DNA of 64,000 nucleotides from Bradyrhizobium tropiciagri (GCF_018130545.1 NZ_JAFCKF010000003.1:248001-312000); one strand, 5' to 3'. Shown: positions 48,679-58,145, counted from the stretch's first letter. Numbers and translations: made by a program. The notes: generated by a model not told the origin, from the sequence alone.

Positions 48679-49881
48679 GTGGCGCTGACGCGAACCGTCA
48701 TCGTTGCTGGCGCCGGGATCGGAGGACTGACGGCGTCGCTCACACTGGCGGCACAAGGCTTTCGCGTCGTGGTGCTGGAGAAGGCCGAGCGGCTCGAGGA
48801 AGCCGGCGCCGGCATCCAGCTCTCTCCCAATGCCAGCCGCATCCTGGTCGAACTCGGACTCAAGGAGCCGCTGGCGCGGCGCGCGGTGACGCCGGAATCC
48901 GTCAACATCCTGAGCGCGCGGGCCGGCGGCGAGATCGCCCGGATGCCGCTCGGCCAGGCGGCCGAGTTCCGCGCCGGCGCGCCCTATTGGGTGATCCACC
49001 GCGCCGATTTGCAGACCGCGTTGCAGAACGCCGTCAACGACCATCCCGATATCGACCTGCGGCTCGGCTGCCAGTTCGAGGACGTGACCAAGCACGCCAA
49101 GGGCCTGACCGTGGTGCAACGCCGCGGCAATTCACGGCAGGAGGAATTGGCCGTTGCGCTGATCGGCGCCGACGGCATCTGGTCGTCGGTGCGCGGACAT
49201 TTGTTTCCGGATGTACAACCGCAATTCTCCGGCCTGATCGCCTGGCGCGGCACGCTGGATGCAACCGCTTTGCCGCGTGAATACACCGCGCCGCGCGTGC
49301 AGCTGTGGATGGGGCCGGACGCACATCTGGTGGCCTATCCGATCTCCGCAGGCCGCCAGATCAATGTGGTCGCGATCGTGTCAGGCACCTGGAACCGGCC
49401 GGGCTGGAGCGCCCCCGGCGACATCAACGAGATCAAGGACGCGTTCACCACGGCGCGCTGGCCCGCCACGGCGCGGATGCTGATCGGCGCGGTCGACGGC
49501 TGGCGCAAATGGGCGCTGTTCACCCTGCCCCATATCGGCCGCTGGAGCGAAGGCGCGGTGACGCTGCTCGGCGACGCCGCGCATGCGATGTTGCCGTTTG
49601 CCGCGCAAGGCGCCGGCATGGCGATCGAGGATGCCGCCGTGCTCGCCAAGGCGCTGAGCGACAGTACCGGGGAGAACACCGCAAACATTCCTGCCGCGCT
49701 GAAACGCTACGCGCAGATGCGGCGCGCGCGCGTCGCAAAGGTGCAGCGCATGGCGCGGCAGCAGGGCCGCATCTATCATTTGAGCGGAGCCGCGGCGATC
49801 GCGCGCGATCTGGCGATCCGCGCCATCGGTCCGGAGCGCATGCTGGCGCGACAGGACTGGATCTACGATTGGCGCGCCTGA
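48679..49881 (+). CDS. FAD-dependent monooxygenase (salicylate hydroxylase-like)
   Basis: 400 aa. FAD motif VAGAGIGGLTASLTLAAQGF near the N-terminus, DG motif GADGIWSSVR, GD motif LLGDAAHAMLPFAAQGAGMAIEDA. Typical of single-component aromatic ring hydroxylases such as 3-hydroxybenzoate 6-hydroxylase. GTG start at 48679. It is tightly linked behind the zinc-finger gene. Confidence 0.92.
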   Translation: MALTRTVIVAGAGIGGLTASLTLAAQGFRVVVLEKAERLEEAGAGIQLSPNASRILVELGLKEPLARRAVTPESVNILSARAGGEIARMPLGQAAEFRAGAPYWVIHRADLQTALQNAVNDHPDIDLRLGCQFEDVTKHAKGLTVVQRRGNSRQEELAVALIGADGIWSSVRGHLFPDVQPQFSGLIAWRGTLDATALPREYTAPRVQLWMGPDAHLVAYPISAGRQINVVAIVSGTWNRPGWSAPGDINEIKDAFTTARWPATARMLIGAVDGWRKWALFTLPHIGRWSEGAVTLLGDAAHAMLPFAAQGAGMAIEDAAVLAKALSDSTGENTANIPAALKRYAQMRRARVAKVQRMARQQGRIYHLSGAAAIARDLAIRAIGPERMLARQDWIYDWRA

Positions 49882-49932
49882 GCGATCGGGTCGACGCATG
49901 CCCTGCGCGCGCACGGGCCCAAAGTGCCTATC

Positions 49933-50367
49933 TCAGTGGACGAGGCCGCGCGGTGCGCGCGGACCCTTCGGCGCCGGCGTGGGGGCTGCCGGTGCGGCGG
50001 CCGCAGGGGTGTCCGGCGGGGTTTCGTGGCACTTGCCCTTACGCCAGGCCTCTTCCTCAAGCTTCTGCTGGGAGTGGATAGAGATCAGCTCGTTGCGATA
50101 GACCATCTCGGAGACCACGGTACCACCGACGCCGGTCTCCGCCTTGGCCATCAGCCTTTCCTGCTCGGTCGCACGGGCCTTGAGGCTCGCGCGCTCGGCC
50201 TCGAGCTGCTTGCAGTCATACAGGTCGTATTTGGCGGGATCGGCAAATGCCGACGGCACGCTGTCGCCGATCTGCGCACAGCCGGAAACCGCCGCGGCCG
50301 AGGCGAGCAGCGCAACCATGGCTGCCGCGCGCAACAGATTTGGGCGGCTTGGGAAACGAACAGACAT
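49933..50367 (-). CDS. Putative lipoprotein
   Basis: 144 aa. N-terminal hydrophobic leader with a lipobox-like AAVSGCA (C30), so probably membrane-anchored on the periplasmic side. The middle has a YDLYDCKQLEAERASLKARATEQERLMAKAE helix, conserved-looking, and the C-terminus is Pro/Ala-rich (TPAPKGPRAPRG). Function unknown. Confidence 0.7.
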   Translation of the reverse strand: MSVRFPSRPNLLRAAAMVALLASAAAVSGCAQIGDSVPSAFADPAKYDLYDCKQLEAERASLKARATEQERLMAKAETGVGGTVVSEMVYRNELISIHSQQKLEEEAWRKGKCHETPPDTPAAAAPAAPTPAPKGPRAPRGLVH

Positions 50368-50592
50368 TCGGCTTTCTTAGTCAGACAGTGTTGAGATTGC
50401 CTAAAGCAGCCACCGGTGTCCGGATTGAGGCTCAATCGCGGCGGCGCGCTGCTTATCCCAATGCGGCGCGACGGAGGCAAATGGAATCGCAGGCCGCAAG
50501 CTTAAGCCTTTGAAACCGCACCTGTTAGCACCGGATAATGACAATTCCACTCCGCGCCCAAACGCGCTAGAAATCGGCGCGCCTGGCGCAAC

Positions 50593-50679
50593 GCGGACGT
50601 GGCGGAACTGGTAGACGCAAGGGACTTAAAATCCCTCGATGGCAACGTCGTGTGGGTTCGACTCCCACCGCCCGCACCA
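50593..50679 (+). tRNA. tRNA-Leu (anticodon TAA)
   Basis: 87 nt including encoded CCA. Acceptor stem GCGGACG pairs with the CGCCCGC end; anticodon arm GGGA-CTTAAAA-TCCC gives TAA; a long variable arm (class II) and T-arm GTGGGTTCGACTCCCAC are clear. Confidence 0.97.
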
Positions 50680-50765
50680 GCCTTCGCGAGCTTCGGCTTG
50701 GCAGCCCTGGCAACTGTCTCGTAGCGCAGTGACCGAAGGCGGGCCGTCCAGGACGGCGCCGTGCG

Positions 50766-51053
50766 CTACTCGAATCCCAATCCGATCCGCCGCTCCTTCT
50801 TCCAGATCACCCGGCAGCTGTGCCGCTCGCCGTCGACGGCGAGCACGAAGCGATCGGGAAACCAGAGCGGCGAGCTGACCTCGATGCAGGCGCCTTGAGG
50901 CGAGAGATTGCGGACCGTGCAGGGGATCGCCTCGTTGCCGAATTCGATCGCCCCCGACTTGAGGACGCGGCGACGCGAGCCGCCACGCCGCTCCTCGGTT
51001 GGCATTGGCTGGTGCGCGTTGGCTGGTGCGGGCCTGGTGGGGTCGTCGGCCAT
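50766..51053 (-). CDS. PilZ-domain protein
   Basis: 95 aa. A charged N-terminus, then one PilZ domain: RRGGSRRRVLKSGAIEF and NLSPQGACIEVSSPLWFPDRF. The basic cluster plus NxSxxG are in place, though the RxxxR spacing is not textbook, so c-di-GMP binding is likely but not certain. Convergent side of the tRNA gene. Confidence 0.85.
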   Translation of the reverse strand: MADDPTRPAPANAHQPMPTEERRGGSRRRVLKSGAIEFGNEAIPCTVRNLSPQGACIEVSSPLWFPDRFVLAVDGERHSCRVIWKKERRIGLGFE

Positions 51054-51338
51054 GAACCGATGGGAGCTAGGTACACAGACTATCGCTCAGGTTACGGCGC
51101 AATCCTGACGGGAACCTTAAGGCGCGTCCAGCAGAACTGGCATGCCAATGCTGCGGTCAAACAGCCTGCGCAGGTGCGCGCGGTATCACGATGCTCGCAT
51201 CACCTCATCGTGTTGTCCGATTGTGGCGAGGCTCACACGCAGTGATCGCCGCGGGGTGTAACCTCCGCGCATTGGAAATTCCGGCCGCACATTTCGCGGC
51301 CACCGCATTTCGACATCAATTTTGCCTGGAGACCGGCG

Positions 51339-51617
51339 ATGGCGATTGCAAAGGCGCGCGATCATGGCGCCTCGAGTCTCGAACACGGTGACGATGCGGC
51401 CCATTGCAGCAACGGGCTCAATGCACAGACATTCCGTGACGCAACGCCCGACGAGCGCGCGATCTACCGACGATGGATTCGCGGCGCGATCATGTTGTAC
51501 GGATTGCTGGCGCTTGCCGCCGGCGCCGCTGTCTTGATGAACGGCGCCGACGCCGGACAGACGCAGCTCACCAGCCTGTCGAGCACGAGCAGCACGAGAT
51601 CAGGCCACGCCCACTAA
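51339..51617 (+). CDS. Small single-pass membrane protein
   Basis: 92 aa. Polar N-terminus and one transmembrane helix (~50-66, AIMLYGLLALAAGAAVLM), then a Ser/Thr-rich tail that ends at the border of a dispersed repeat. The ATG is preceded by GGAGACC. Unknown function, moderate support only. Confidence 0.5.
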   Translation: MAIAKARDHGASSLEHGDDAAHCSNGLNAQTFRDATPDERAIYRRWIRGAIMLYGLLALAAGAAVLMNGADAGQTQLTSLSSTSSTRSGHAH

Positions 51618-51668
51618 AGCATGATCCGGAAAAGTGCGAAGCGGTTTTCCGAAAGGATCATGCTCAAA
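51616..51668. repeat. Dispersed repeat, GCATGATC..GGAAAA family, copy 2
   Basis: AAAGCATGATCCGGAAAAGT.. to ..AAAGGATCATGCTCAAAC; reverse complement of 41322-41368. Its ends (GCATGATCC/GGATCATGC) are themselves inverted repeats, so it can form a hairpin. Confidence 0.75.
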
Positions 51669-51724
51669 CAAGCACCTAAGGCGCGATGACGATTCAATCC
51701 AATCTCATCGCGCTTTAACAGTCA

Positions 51725-51759
51725 GCGAAAGAAAAATGGCCGGGACGCGTCCCGGCCAT
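51725..51759 (-). terminator. Intrinsic terminator of the binding-protein gene
   Basis: On the minus strand ATGGCCGGGACG/CGTCCCGGCCAT (51759-51736) forms a perfect 12-bp stem, followed by TTTTTCTTTC. 24 nt beyond the stop of the dipeptide-type binding protein. Confidence 0.9.
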
Positions 51760-51782
51760 TGGTCTTGCGTCAGGCCGCAAGC

Positions 51783-53402
51783 TTACTCTGACTTGTCGAT
51801 GTTCCAGAAGATCGGCGTCGCCGGGCCGTCAAGCACGCCGCTCAGCGACTTCCGCCATGCGCTCGGTCCCTGATACTGGCCGAGCGGGATGTAGATGACC
51901 TGGTCGTAGGCTTCCTTCTGGATATCGGCCGCGATCTTCTTCTGCTCGTCGAGCGACGGCGCGCGAACGAAGGCATCCTTGAGCTGCTCGATCTTGGCAT
52001 CCTCGGCCCAACCGAACCAGCCGCCATTCTTGCCCTGCCCGCCAATCGAGAGATTGGCGATCGGGTTGGAGACGTCGGCGCTCACCCAGTTGGTGAAGAA
52101 CATGTTCCAGCCGCCGTCCTTTGGCGCCTTCTGGCTGGCGCGGCGGGTCACAACGGTCTGCCAGTCGGTCGCCTGCAGGTCGACCTTGAAGCCGGCGTCG
52201 CGCAGTTGCTGGGCAACGACGACCGGCTGCGCCTTGAGCGTGGTGACGTCGCCGGGCGCCATGATGACGACGGGCGTGCCATCATAGCCCGACTCGGCGA
52301 GCGCCTTCTTGGCCGCCGCCATGTCACCGCCCTTCAGCAGCGTCTCGCCGCCGACATCAGTTGCGAACGGCGTGTCGCAGATGAAGAAGGCAACGCAGGT
52401 CTTGTAATATTTGGGATTGCCGACCAGCGCGTCGAGCACCTGCTTCTGGTTGATCGCCATCAGCGCCGCCTGGCGAACCTTGATGTTGTCGAACGGCGGA
52501 TAGAGGAAGTTCATGCGACCCAGCGTCTGGAAGCCGAACTTGTTCAGCGTCTCGACCTTCAGGTCCTTGTCGCCCTCGATGATCGGCAACATGTCGAACG
52601 ACGGGTTCTCAAGGAAATCGATGTCGCCGGACTGCAGCGCATTCAGCGCGGTCTGTGCGTCGGCCATCGTGACCCACTCGACGCGGTCGACCTTCACGAC
52701 CTTGCCGCCCGCGGTCCAGCTCGCCGGCTCCTTGCGCGGCACATAGTCCTTGTTCTTGACGTAGACCGCCTTCACGCCCGGCTGGAATTCAGCCTGCACG
52801 AACTTGAACGGACCCGAACCAATCTGTTCCGGGATCGGCTTGTCCGGCGGCGTTTCGGCCAGCCGCTTCGGCATCATGAAGGCGACGCGCGACGACGGCT
52901 TGCCGATCGAATCCAGCACCAGGCCGTAGGGCTCCTTCAGCTTCAGCGTGATCGTCTTCGCATCGGTGGCTTCGAGGCTCGCCGTGAAGTCCATCAGCTT
53001 CTGGCCCATGCCGTCGACCTTGGCCCAGCGCTTCAGCGATGCGACGCAGTCCTCGGCCGTCACCGGCGTCCCGTCGTGCCACTTCAGACCGTCGCGCAGC
53101 GTGAAGGTGTAGGTGAGCTTGTCGTCGGACACCTTCCAGTCCGCCATCTGCGGCTGGATCTTGAAGTTGGAGTCGGTCGCCACCAGCGTGTCGTAGACCA
53201 TGTAGCCATGGTCACGGGTGATGTAGGCCGTGGTCAGGATCGGGTCGATGACGCGCAGATCCGAATGCATCACCGCGGTGATGGTCTTGTCCGCGGCCAT
53301 CGCCGGCGGCGCAAATGACAATTGCTGCGGGGCGAATGACAGCGCGAGCGCCGACAATGCAGCCGCGAGCGTGCGGCGCTTCCAACGCGAGATAGGGAAC
53401 AT
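51783..53402 (-). CDS. ABC transporter substrate-binding protein, dipeptide type (SBP family 5)
   Basis: 539 aa. Sec signal peptide (RWKRRTLAAALSALALSF.. ending PAMA). Family 5 binding protein: DGLKWHDGTPVTAEDC, YGLVLDSIGKPSSR, QSGDIDFLENPS, and WNIDKSE at the end. Very similar to the orphan at 14253-15863. ATG at 53402 chosen (AGGAGAG upstream). The gene is divergent from the M20 peptidase; an 8-bp direct repeat TTCGTTAT at 53443 and 53459 lies in its promoter. It has its own strong terminator. Likely binding protein for the DppBC-DF importer at 58.4-61.9 kb. Confidence 0.94.
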   Translation of the reverse strand: MFPISRWKRRTLAAALSALALSFAPQQLSFAPPAMAADKTITAVMHSDLRVIDPILTTAYITRDHGYMVYDTLVATDSNFKIQPQMADWKVSDDKLTYTFTLRDGLKWHDGTPVTAEDCVASLKRWAKVDGMGQKLMDFTASLEATDAKTITLKLKEPYGLVLDSIGKPSSRVAFMMPKRLAETPPDKPIPEQIGSGPFKFVQAEFQPGVKAVYVKNKDYVPRKEPASWTAGGKVVKVDRVEWVTMADAQTALNALQSGDIDFLENPSFDMLPIIEGDKDLKVETLNKFGFQTLGRMNFLYPPFDNIKVRQAALMAINQKQVLDALVGNPKYYKTCVAFFICDTPFATDVGGETLLKGGDMAAAKKALAESGYDGTPVVIMAPGDVTTLKAQPVVVAQQLRDAGFKVDLQATDWQTVVTRRASQKAPKDGGWNMFFTNWVSADVSNPIANLSIGGQGKNGGWFGWAEDAKIEQLKDAFVRAPSLDEQKKIAADIQKEAYDQVIYIPLGQYQGPSAWRKSLSGVLDGPATPIFWNIDKSE

Positions 53403-53668
53403 GCAAATCTCTCCTGACGTGTAACTGGTCAAAGCCGGCTTATTCGTTATGCATGCGGTTCGTTATTTAGGCGAACTAACACGCTGTATGGCTTGTGAAA
53501 TCGAGACTTGCACCAAGCGCCAAGCGCGTCAATCGGTTTTGATCCGGATCGGACGTACACAAACGAATGAGGCCGCGCGTCAGATTTTAGCTTTACAAAA
53601 TCGTCGGCGGAGATTTTCGTGTGCGCCGCGCGATGCCGGCGCCGTCATAACAACAAGAGAGAACAACG

Positions 53669-54799
53669 ATGAACCCCGCCAATCTCCCCTTTGATTCCGA
53701 AGCGATGCTGCAGGGCCTGCGCAGCTGGGTGGAATGCGAGAGCCCGACCTGGGACGCGGCCGCGGTCGAGCGCATGCTCGATCTCGCCGCGCGCGAGATG
53801 GCGGTCATGGGTGCGACCATCGAACGCATCGCCGGACGCCAGGGCTTTGCCGGCTGCGTCCGCGCCCGCTTTCCGCATCCGAAGCAAGGCCAGCCCGGCA
53901 TCCTGATTGCCGGCCATCTCGACACCGTGCACCCGGTCGGCACCATCGAGAAGCTGACATGGCGCCGCGAAGGCAACAAATGCTTTGGACCCGGCATCTT
54001 CGACATGAAGGGCGGCAACTATCTGTCGATCGAGGCGATCCGGCAATTGGCCCGCGCGTCCTTCACGACGCCGCTGCCGATCACCGTGCTGTTCACACCA
54101 GATGAAGAGGTCGGCACGCCGTCGACGCGCGACATCATCGAGGCGGAAGCCGCGCGCAACAAATATGTGCTGGTGCCGGAGCCCGGCCGGCCGAACAACG
54201 GCGTCGTCACCGGCCGCTACGCGATCGCGCGCTTCAATCTGGAAGCCACCGGCAAGCCGAGCCATGCCGGCGCGACGCTGTCCTCCGGCCGCTCCGCGAT
54301 CCGCGAAATGGCCCGCCAGATCATCGCCATCGACGGCATGACCACCGAGGACTGCACCTTCTCCGTCGGCATCGTGCATGGCGGCCAGTGGGTCAATTGC
54401 GTTGCAACGACGTGCACCGGCGAAGCGCTCAGCATGGCCAAGCGCCAGGCCGATCTCGACCGCGGCGTCGAACGCATGCTGGCGCTGTCGGGTACGGCAA
54501 ATGACGTGACGTTCAAGGTCACGCGGGGCGTCACGCGCCCGGTGTGGGAGCCCGACGCCGGCACTATGGCGCTCTATGAAAAGGCGAAGCGCCTCGCCTC
54601 CGATATGGGTCTTGATTTGCCGCACGGCAGCGCCGGCGGCGGCTCGGACGGCAACTTCACCGGTGCGATGGGTATCCCTACCCTCGACGGCCTCGGCGTG
54701 CGCGGTGCCGACGCTCATACTTTGAACGAACATATCGAGGTCGACAGCCTCGTCGAGCGCGGCCGCCTGATGGCGGCGCTGTTGGCGACGCTGGACTGA
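53669..54799 (+). CDS. M20 family metallopeptidase (glutamate carboxypeptidase-like)
   Basis: 376 aa. Zinc-site motifs of M20: H in HLDTVHP, D in GIFDMKGG, catalytic Glu in TPDEEVGT, later ligands in VPEPGRP and the C-terminal AHTLNEHIE. Closest in look to carboxypeptidase G2/glutamate carboxypeptidases, which remove a C-terminal amino acid from peptides or N-acyl amino acids. First plus-strand gene of the riboswitch-linked locus; no signal peptide, so it works on imported substrate. Confidence 0.92.
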   Translation: MNPANLPFDSEAMLQGLRSWVECESPTWDAAAVERMLDLAAREMAVMGATIERIAGRQGFAGCVRARFPHPKQGQPGILIAGHLDTVHPVGTIEKLTWRREGNKCFGPGIFDMKGGNYLSIEAIRQLARASFTTPLPITVLFTPDEEVGTPSTRDIIEAEAARNKYVLVPEPGRPNNGVVTGRYAIARFNLEATGKPSHAGATLSSGRSAIREMARQIIAIDGMTTEDCTFSVGIVHGGQWVNCVATTCTGEALSMAKRQADLDRGVERMLALSGTANDVTFKVTRGVTRPVWEPDAGTMALYEKAKRLASDMGLDLPHGSAGGGSDGNFTGAMGIPTLDGLGVRGADAHTLNEHIEVDSLVERGRLMAALLATLD

Positions 54800-54892
54800 T
54801 TTGCACTGCACAACACGTTGGCACTGCCGGATCGAAATTTAGCCTTGTCCAATTTTAAGGCTTCGCCTACGGTCCGGCCGTCCAACACGACG

Positions 54893-55117
54893 ATGCGGGA
54901 GAGATCGAAGCGACAACATTCGTGTTGTTGGTTCGGCGCCGACGGAGCAACCGCCCCGGAAACTCTCAGGCAAAAGGACTGTATCGTCAGGACGATCTGG
55001 AGAGAGACGGACATGGCCGCACATCAAGGGCCATGACGTCCACCGAAGGGGATAGTTCGCTGTCGGGCTCAGGCCCGATGCGGATCAAGCTCTCAGGTAC
55101 CGTGACAGATGGGGCGC
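54893..55117 (+). ncRNA. Tandem glycine riboswitch
   Basis: Two consecutive glycine-aptamer cores. First (~54895-55006): GCGCCGACGGAGCAA at 54936-54950, then CCCCGGAAACTCTCAGGCAA at ~54954-54973. Second (~55007-55117): CACCGAAGGGG at ~55041-55051, AGCTCTCAGGTACCGTGACA at 55089-55108. These match the conserved P1-P3 core of the gcvT-type element. It lies directly upstream of the DadA-like gene. Confidence 0.93.
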
Positions 55118-55148
55118 TGAAACAGCCGGTTTTGCCGGCGGTTCAGCG
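55115..55148 (+). promoter_or_regulatory. Expression-platform hairpin after the riboswitch
   Basis: CGCTGAA (55115-55121) pairs with TTCAGCG (55142-55148), enclosing GCCGG/CCGGC. Its 5' arm overlaps the end of the second aptamer, so ligand binding could switch it. No T-run follows, and the coding start is 30 nt on, so translational control or Rho access is more likely than an intrinsic terminator. Confidence 0.65.
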
Positions 55149-55178
55149 ACTCTAACCCACGGGAGCCTGTAGACCACC

Positions 55179-56486
55179 ATGCCTCACATTGCGATCATTG
55201 GCGCCGGCATCACCGGCGTGACGACGGCCTATGCCCTGCTCGAACGCGGCTACAAGGTGTCTGTGCTCGACAGACACCGCTACGCCGCGATGGAAACCTC
55301 GTTCGCCAATGGCGGACAGCTTTCCGCCAGCAACGCCGAAGTCTGGAACAGCGCCGCGACCATTCTCAAGGGGCTGCGCTGGATGCTGAGAAGCGATGCG
55401 CCGCTGCTGATGAATCCGAAGCCGAGCTGGCACAAATATTCCTGGATCGGCGAGTTCATCGGCGGCATTGCGCGCTATCGCAGCAACACCATCGAAACCA
55501 CGCGGCTCGCAATTGAAGCGCGCAAGCATCTGTTCTCGATCGCACAACGCGAGAACATTGCTTTCGATCTCGAACGCCGCGGCATCCTGCACGTCTATCA
55601 CGACAAGGCCGGCTTCGAGGCGGGCCTACGGGTCAACACGCTGCTGCAGCAAGGCGGGCTCGACCGCCGGCCGGTAACACCGGACGAAATCCGCACCATC
55701 GAGCCCGCGCTGCAGACGGCTTGCTATGGCGGCTTCTTCACGCCGTCGGATGCGACCGGCGATATCCACAAATTCACGCGCGGCCTTGCCGACGCCTGCG
55801 CCCGCCGTGGCGCGGCCTTCATCCATGAGGCTGACGTCGACACGATCACGCGCGGCGATGACGGCTTCCGCGTCGGCTGGAATGAAGCGGCTTCACACGA
55901 TGCCGAAGTCCTGACGCGGCACGAGTTGCAGGCAGACGGCATCGTGATTTGCGCTGGGGTCGCGAGCCGTCACTTCGCGGGTCTGCTCAACGACCGCGTC
56001 AACGTCTATCCGGTGAAAGGCTATTCGATCACGGTGCAGCTCGACGCGCCGCAAAGCCGGGATGCCGCGCCGACCGTCAGCCTGCTCGACGAAGCCGCCA
56101 AGATCGTCACCAGCCGGCTCGGCGCCGATCGCTTCCGCGTCGCCGGCACCGCCGAGTTCAACGGCTTCAACCGCGATATCAGGGCCGACCGCATCCAGCC
56201 GCTGGTGGATTGGGTGCGGCATCATTTCCCCGGGATCGATACGTCGAAAGTCGTACCGTGGGCGGGTCTGCGCCCGATGATGCCGAACATGATGCCGGTG
56301 GTGCGCGCCGGCCGGATTCCGGGCGTGTTCTACAACACCGGCCACGGCCATCTCGGCTGGACGCTGTCGGCCGCAACTGCCCAGATGGTCGCAGGCGCGA
56401 TCGACGACTGGCGCGACCTCGATACGCCTTCAATGGTGCCGTCACAGGTCGGTGCGGCCGAGCCTGCCCGCGCAGCTTTCCCCTAA
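55179..56486 (+). CDS. DadA-like FAD-dependent amino acid dehydrogenase
   Basis: 435 aa. FAD-binding motif GAGITGVTTAYALLERGYKV at the N-terminus (DAO/DadA fold), conserved ETSFANGGQLSAS, and a C-terminal NTGHGHLGWTLSAATAQM as in D-amino acid dehydrogenase. DadA oxidises D-amino acids to 2-oxo acids and ammonia, passing electrons to the quinone pool. The glycine riboswitch upstream suggests glycine, or a glycine-related imino or D-amino acid, as inducer or substrate. GGGAG ~15 nt before ATG. Confidence 0.93.
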   Translation: MPHIAIIGAGITGVTTAYALLERGYKVSVLDRHRYAAMETSFANGGQLSASNAEVWNSAATILKGLRWMLRSDAPLLMNPKPSWHKYSWIGEFIGGIARYRSNTIETTRLAIEARKHLFSIAQRENIAFDLERRGILHVYHDKAGFEAGLRVNTLLQQGGLDRRPVTPDEIRTIEPALQTACYGGFFTPSDATGDIHKFTRGLADACARRGAAFIHEADVDTITRGDDGFRVGWNEAASHDAEVLTRHELQADGIVICAGVASRHFAGLLNDRVNVYPVKGYSITVQLDAPQSRDAAPTVSLLDEAAKIVTSRLGADRFRVAGTAEFNGFNRDIRADRIQPLVDWVRHHFPGIDTSKVVPWAGLRPMMPNMMPVVRAGRIPGVFYNTGHGHLGWTLSAATAQMVAGAIDDWRDLDTPSMVPSQVGAAEPARAAFP

Positions 56487-56806
56487 TTACCGGGCCGAAG
56501 AGGAAGAATATGAGCGCATTTGCCTGTGGCCAAGTCGGAATTCGCCGAGAAACACCGCGCGATAGGAACTAGCGTCACAATGGGGAAAAACGCTTCATCG
56601 CCGGAGGGGACAATGCGCATTGGAGTGGCGGGCACGCATGACATTGCGGCCCGGTGCGGGATCGTGGACGGCATGTCTGCCGACAGCGATCTCTTCAGCG
56701 GACGGACACGCAGTCTTGCTACCGGCACGCGCATCGGCTTCGCGCGCCGCCTTTCCGAAATTGTCAAAGCTCGGACCTCTGCACTGAGCTGCACGATGGG
56801 CGCGAC
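56487..56806 (+). other. Intergenic region with a 20-codon ORF
   Basis: 320 bp between the DadA-like and M20 genes. A well-placed AGAGGAAGAAT precedes ATG at 56510, but the frame stops after 20 codons (56510-56572). This may be a leader ORF, a decayed gene start, or chance. A longer frame at 56520-56810 shows no coding signature. Confidence 0.4.
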
Positions 56807-58105
56807 ATGACAGCTGAGACGTTGACCAAGCCGGATCAGATTGCCGCAGAGCTGTGCGCGGCCATTGATCGAAACTTCGACGATCAGATCGCGTTCCTGT
56901 CGCGCATGGTGCAGTTCCGCAGCCTGCGCGGACAGGAAGCACCACAACAACATTGGCTGGCCGAGCAATTCGCAAAGCGCCGCTACGACGTCGACGCGTT
57001 CAGCCTTGCGGACGTCGATCTGATGAGCCACCCGAAAGCTGCACCAATGGACGGCATCGATCTTGCCGGATCGCGGCAGGTCGTTGCGACGCTCAACAGC
57101 AAAGGCAGCGGTCGCAGCCTGATCTTGCAAGGTCATATCGACGTGGTGCCGGAGGGGCCCGCTGATCTTTGGGACCAGCCGCCGTTCTCGGGCACCGTGC
57201 AAGACGGCTGGATGTTCGGGCGCGGCGCGCAAGACATGAAGGCCGGTGTCTCGGCGATGATCTTCGCGCTCGATGCGATCCGCGACGCCGGCTATGCCCC
57301 GGGCGGTCGCGTCCACCTGCAGACCGTGACCGAGGAAGAGAGCACCGGCAACGGTGCACTGTCGACCTTGATGCGCGGCTATCGCGCCGACGCTTGCCTC
57401 ATTCCCGAACCGACCGGACACACGCTGACGCGCGCCCAGGTCGGCGCCGTCTGGTTTCGCCTGCGCGTCCGCGGCACGCCGGTACATGTCGCCTATTCGG
57501 AGACCGGCACGAGCGCCATCCTGTCGGCGATGCACCTCGTGCGCGCGTTTCAGGATTACACCAAGGCGCTCAATGCCCGTGCGCTCGACAACAGCTGGTT
57601 CCGCACTGTCAAGAACCCGATCAAGTTCAACGTCGGAATCATCAAGGGCGGCGATTGGGCCAGTTCGACCGCAGCGTGGTGCGAGCTGGATTGCCGGCTC
57701 GGTCTGCTCCCGGGCGAGACACCTCAGCAGGCGATGCGTGGCATCGAGGAGTGCCTGGCCGAAGCCCACAAGGCCGACGAGTTCCTGTCCGACAATCCGG
57801 CCGAGCTCGTGTGGAGCGGTTTTCAGGCCGACGCAGCCGTCTGCGAGCCTGGCAGCGAAGCGGAAGCAGCTCTGTCGGCGGCCCATCATTCGATCTTCCA
57901 GGCTCCGATGCAGGAGCGGCTGTCGACGGCCGTCAACGACACCCGCTACTATTGCGTCGATTACGGCATCCCTGCGCTTTGCTATGGTCCTTACGGTGTC
58001 GGTCCCCACGCGTTCAACGAACGTGTCGAGCTCGACAGCCTTCGCAAGACAACGCAGAGCATCGCACTGTTCGTCGCCAACTGGTGCGGCGTGGTGAGAG
58101 CGTGA
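56807..58105 (+). CDS. M20 family peptidase/deacylase (ArgE/DapE type)
   Basis: 432 aa. Zinc motifs GHIDVVPEGP, GRGAQDMKAGVSAM, TVTEEESTGNGA (bridging E and ligand E), PEPTGHTLTRAQVG and the C-terminal GPHAFNERVELD. Members cleave N-acetylornithine, N-succinyl-DAP or similar N-acyl amino acids. ATG at 56807 chosen; the longer frame to 56654 is unconserved. Second peptidase of this locus. Confidence 0.93.
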   Translation: MTAETLTKPDQIAAELCAAIDRNFDDQIAFLSRMVQFRSLRGQEAPQQHWLAEQFAKRRYDVDAFSLADVDLMSHPKAAPMDGIDLAGSRQVVATLNSKGSGRSLILQGHIDVVPEGPADLWDQPPFSGTVQDGWMFGRGAQDMKAGVSAMIFALDAIRDAGYAPGGRVHLQTVTEEESTGNGALSTLMRGYRADACLIPEPTGHTLTRAQVGAVWFRLRVRGTPVHVAYSETGTSAILSAMHLVRAFQDYTKALNARALDNSWFRTVKNPIKFNVGIIKGGDWASSTAAWCELDCRLGLLPGETPQQAMRGIEECLAEAHKADEFLSDNPAELVWSGFQADAAVCEPGSEAEAALSAAHHSIFQAPMQERLSTAVNDTRYYCVDYGIPALCYGPYGVGPHAFNERVELDSLRKTTQSIALFVANWCGVVRA

Positions 58106-58145
58106 ATGAACTTGTCGCTTCAGGTCGGTGGCACATGACGACAAG

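Noticed and set aside
56510-56572. 20-codon ORF with a good ribosome site as a gene
   Set aside because: Too short and without conserved features; noted in the intergenic entry instead.
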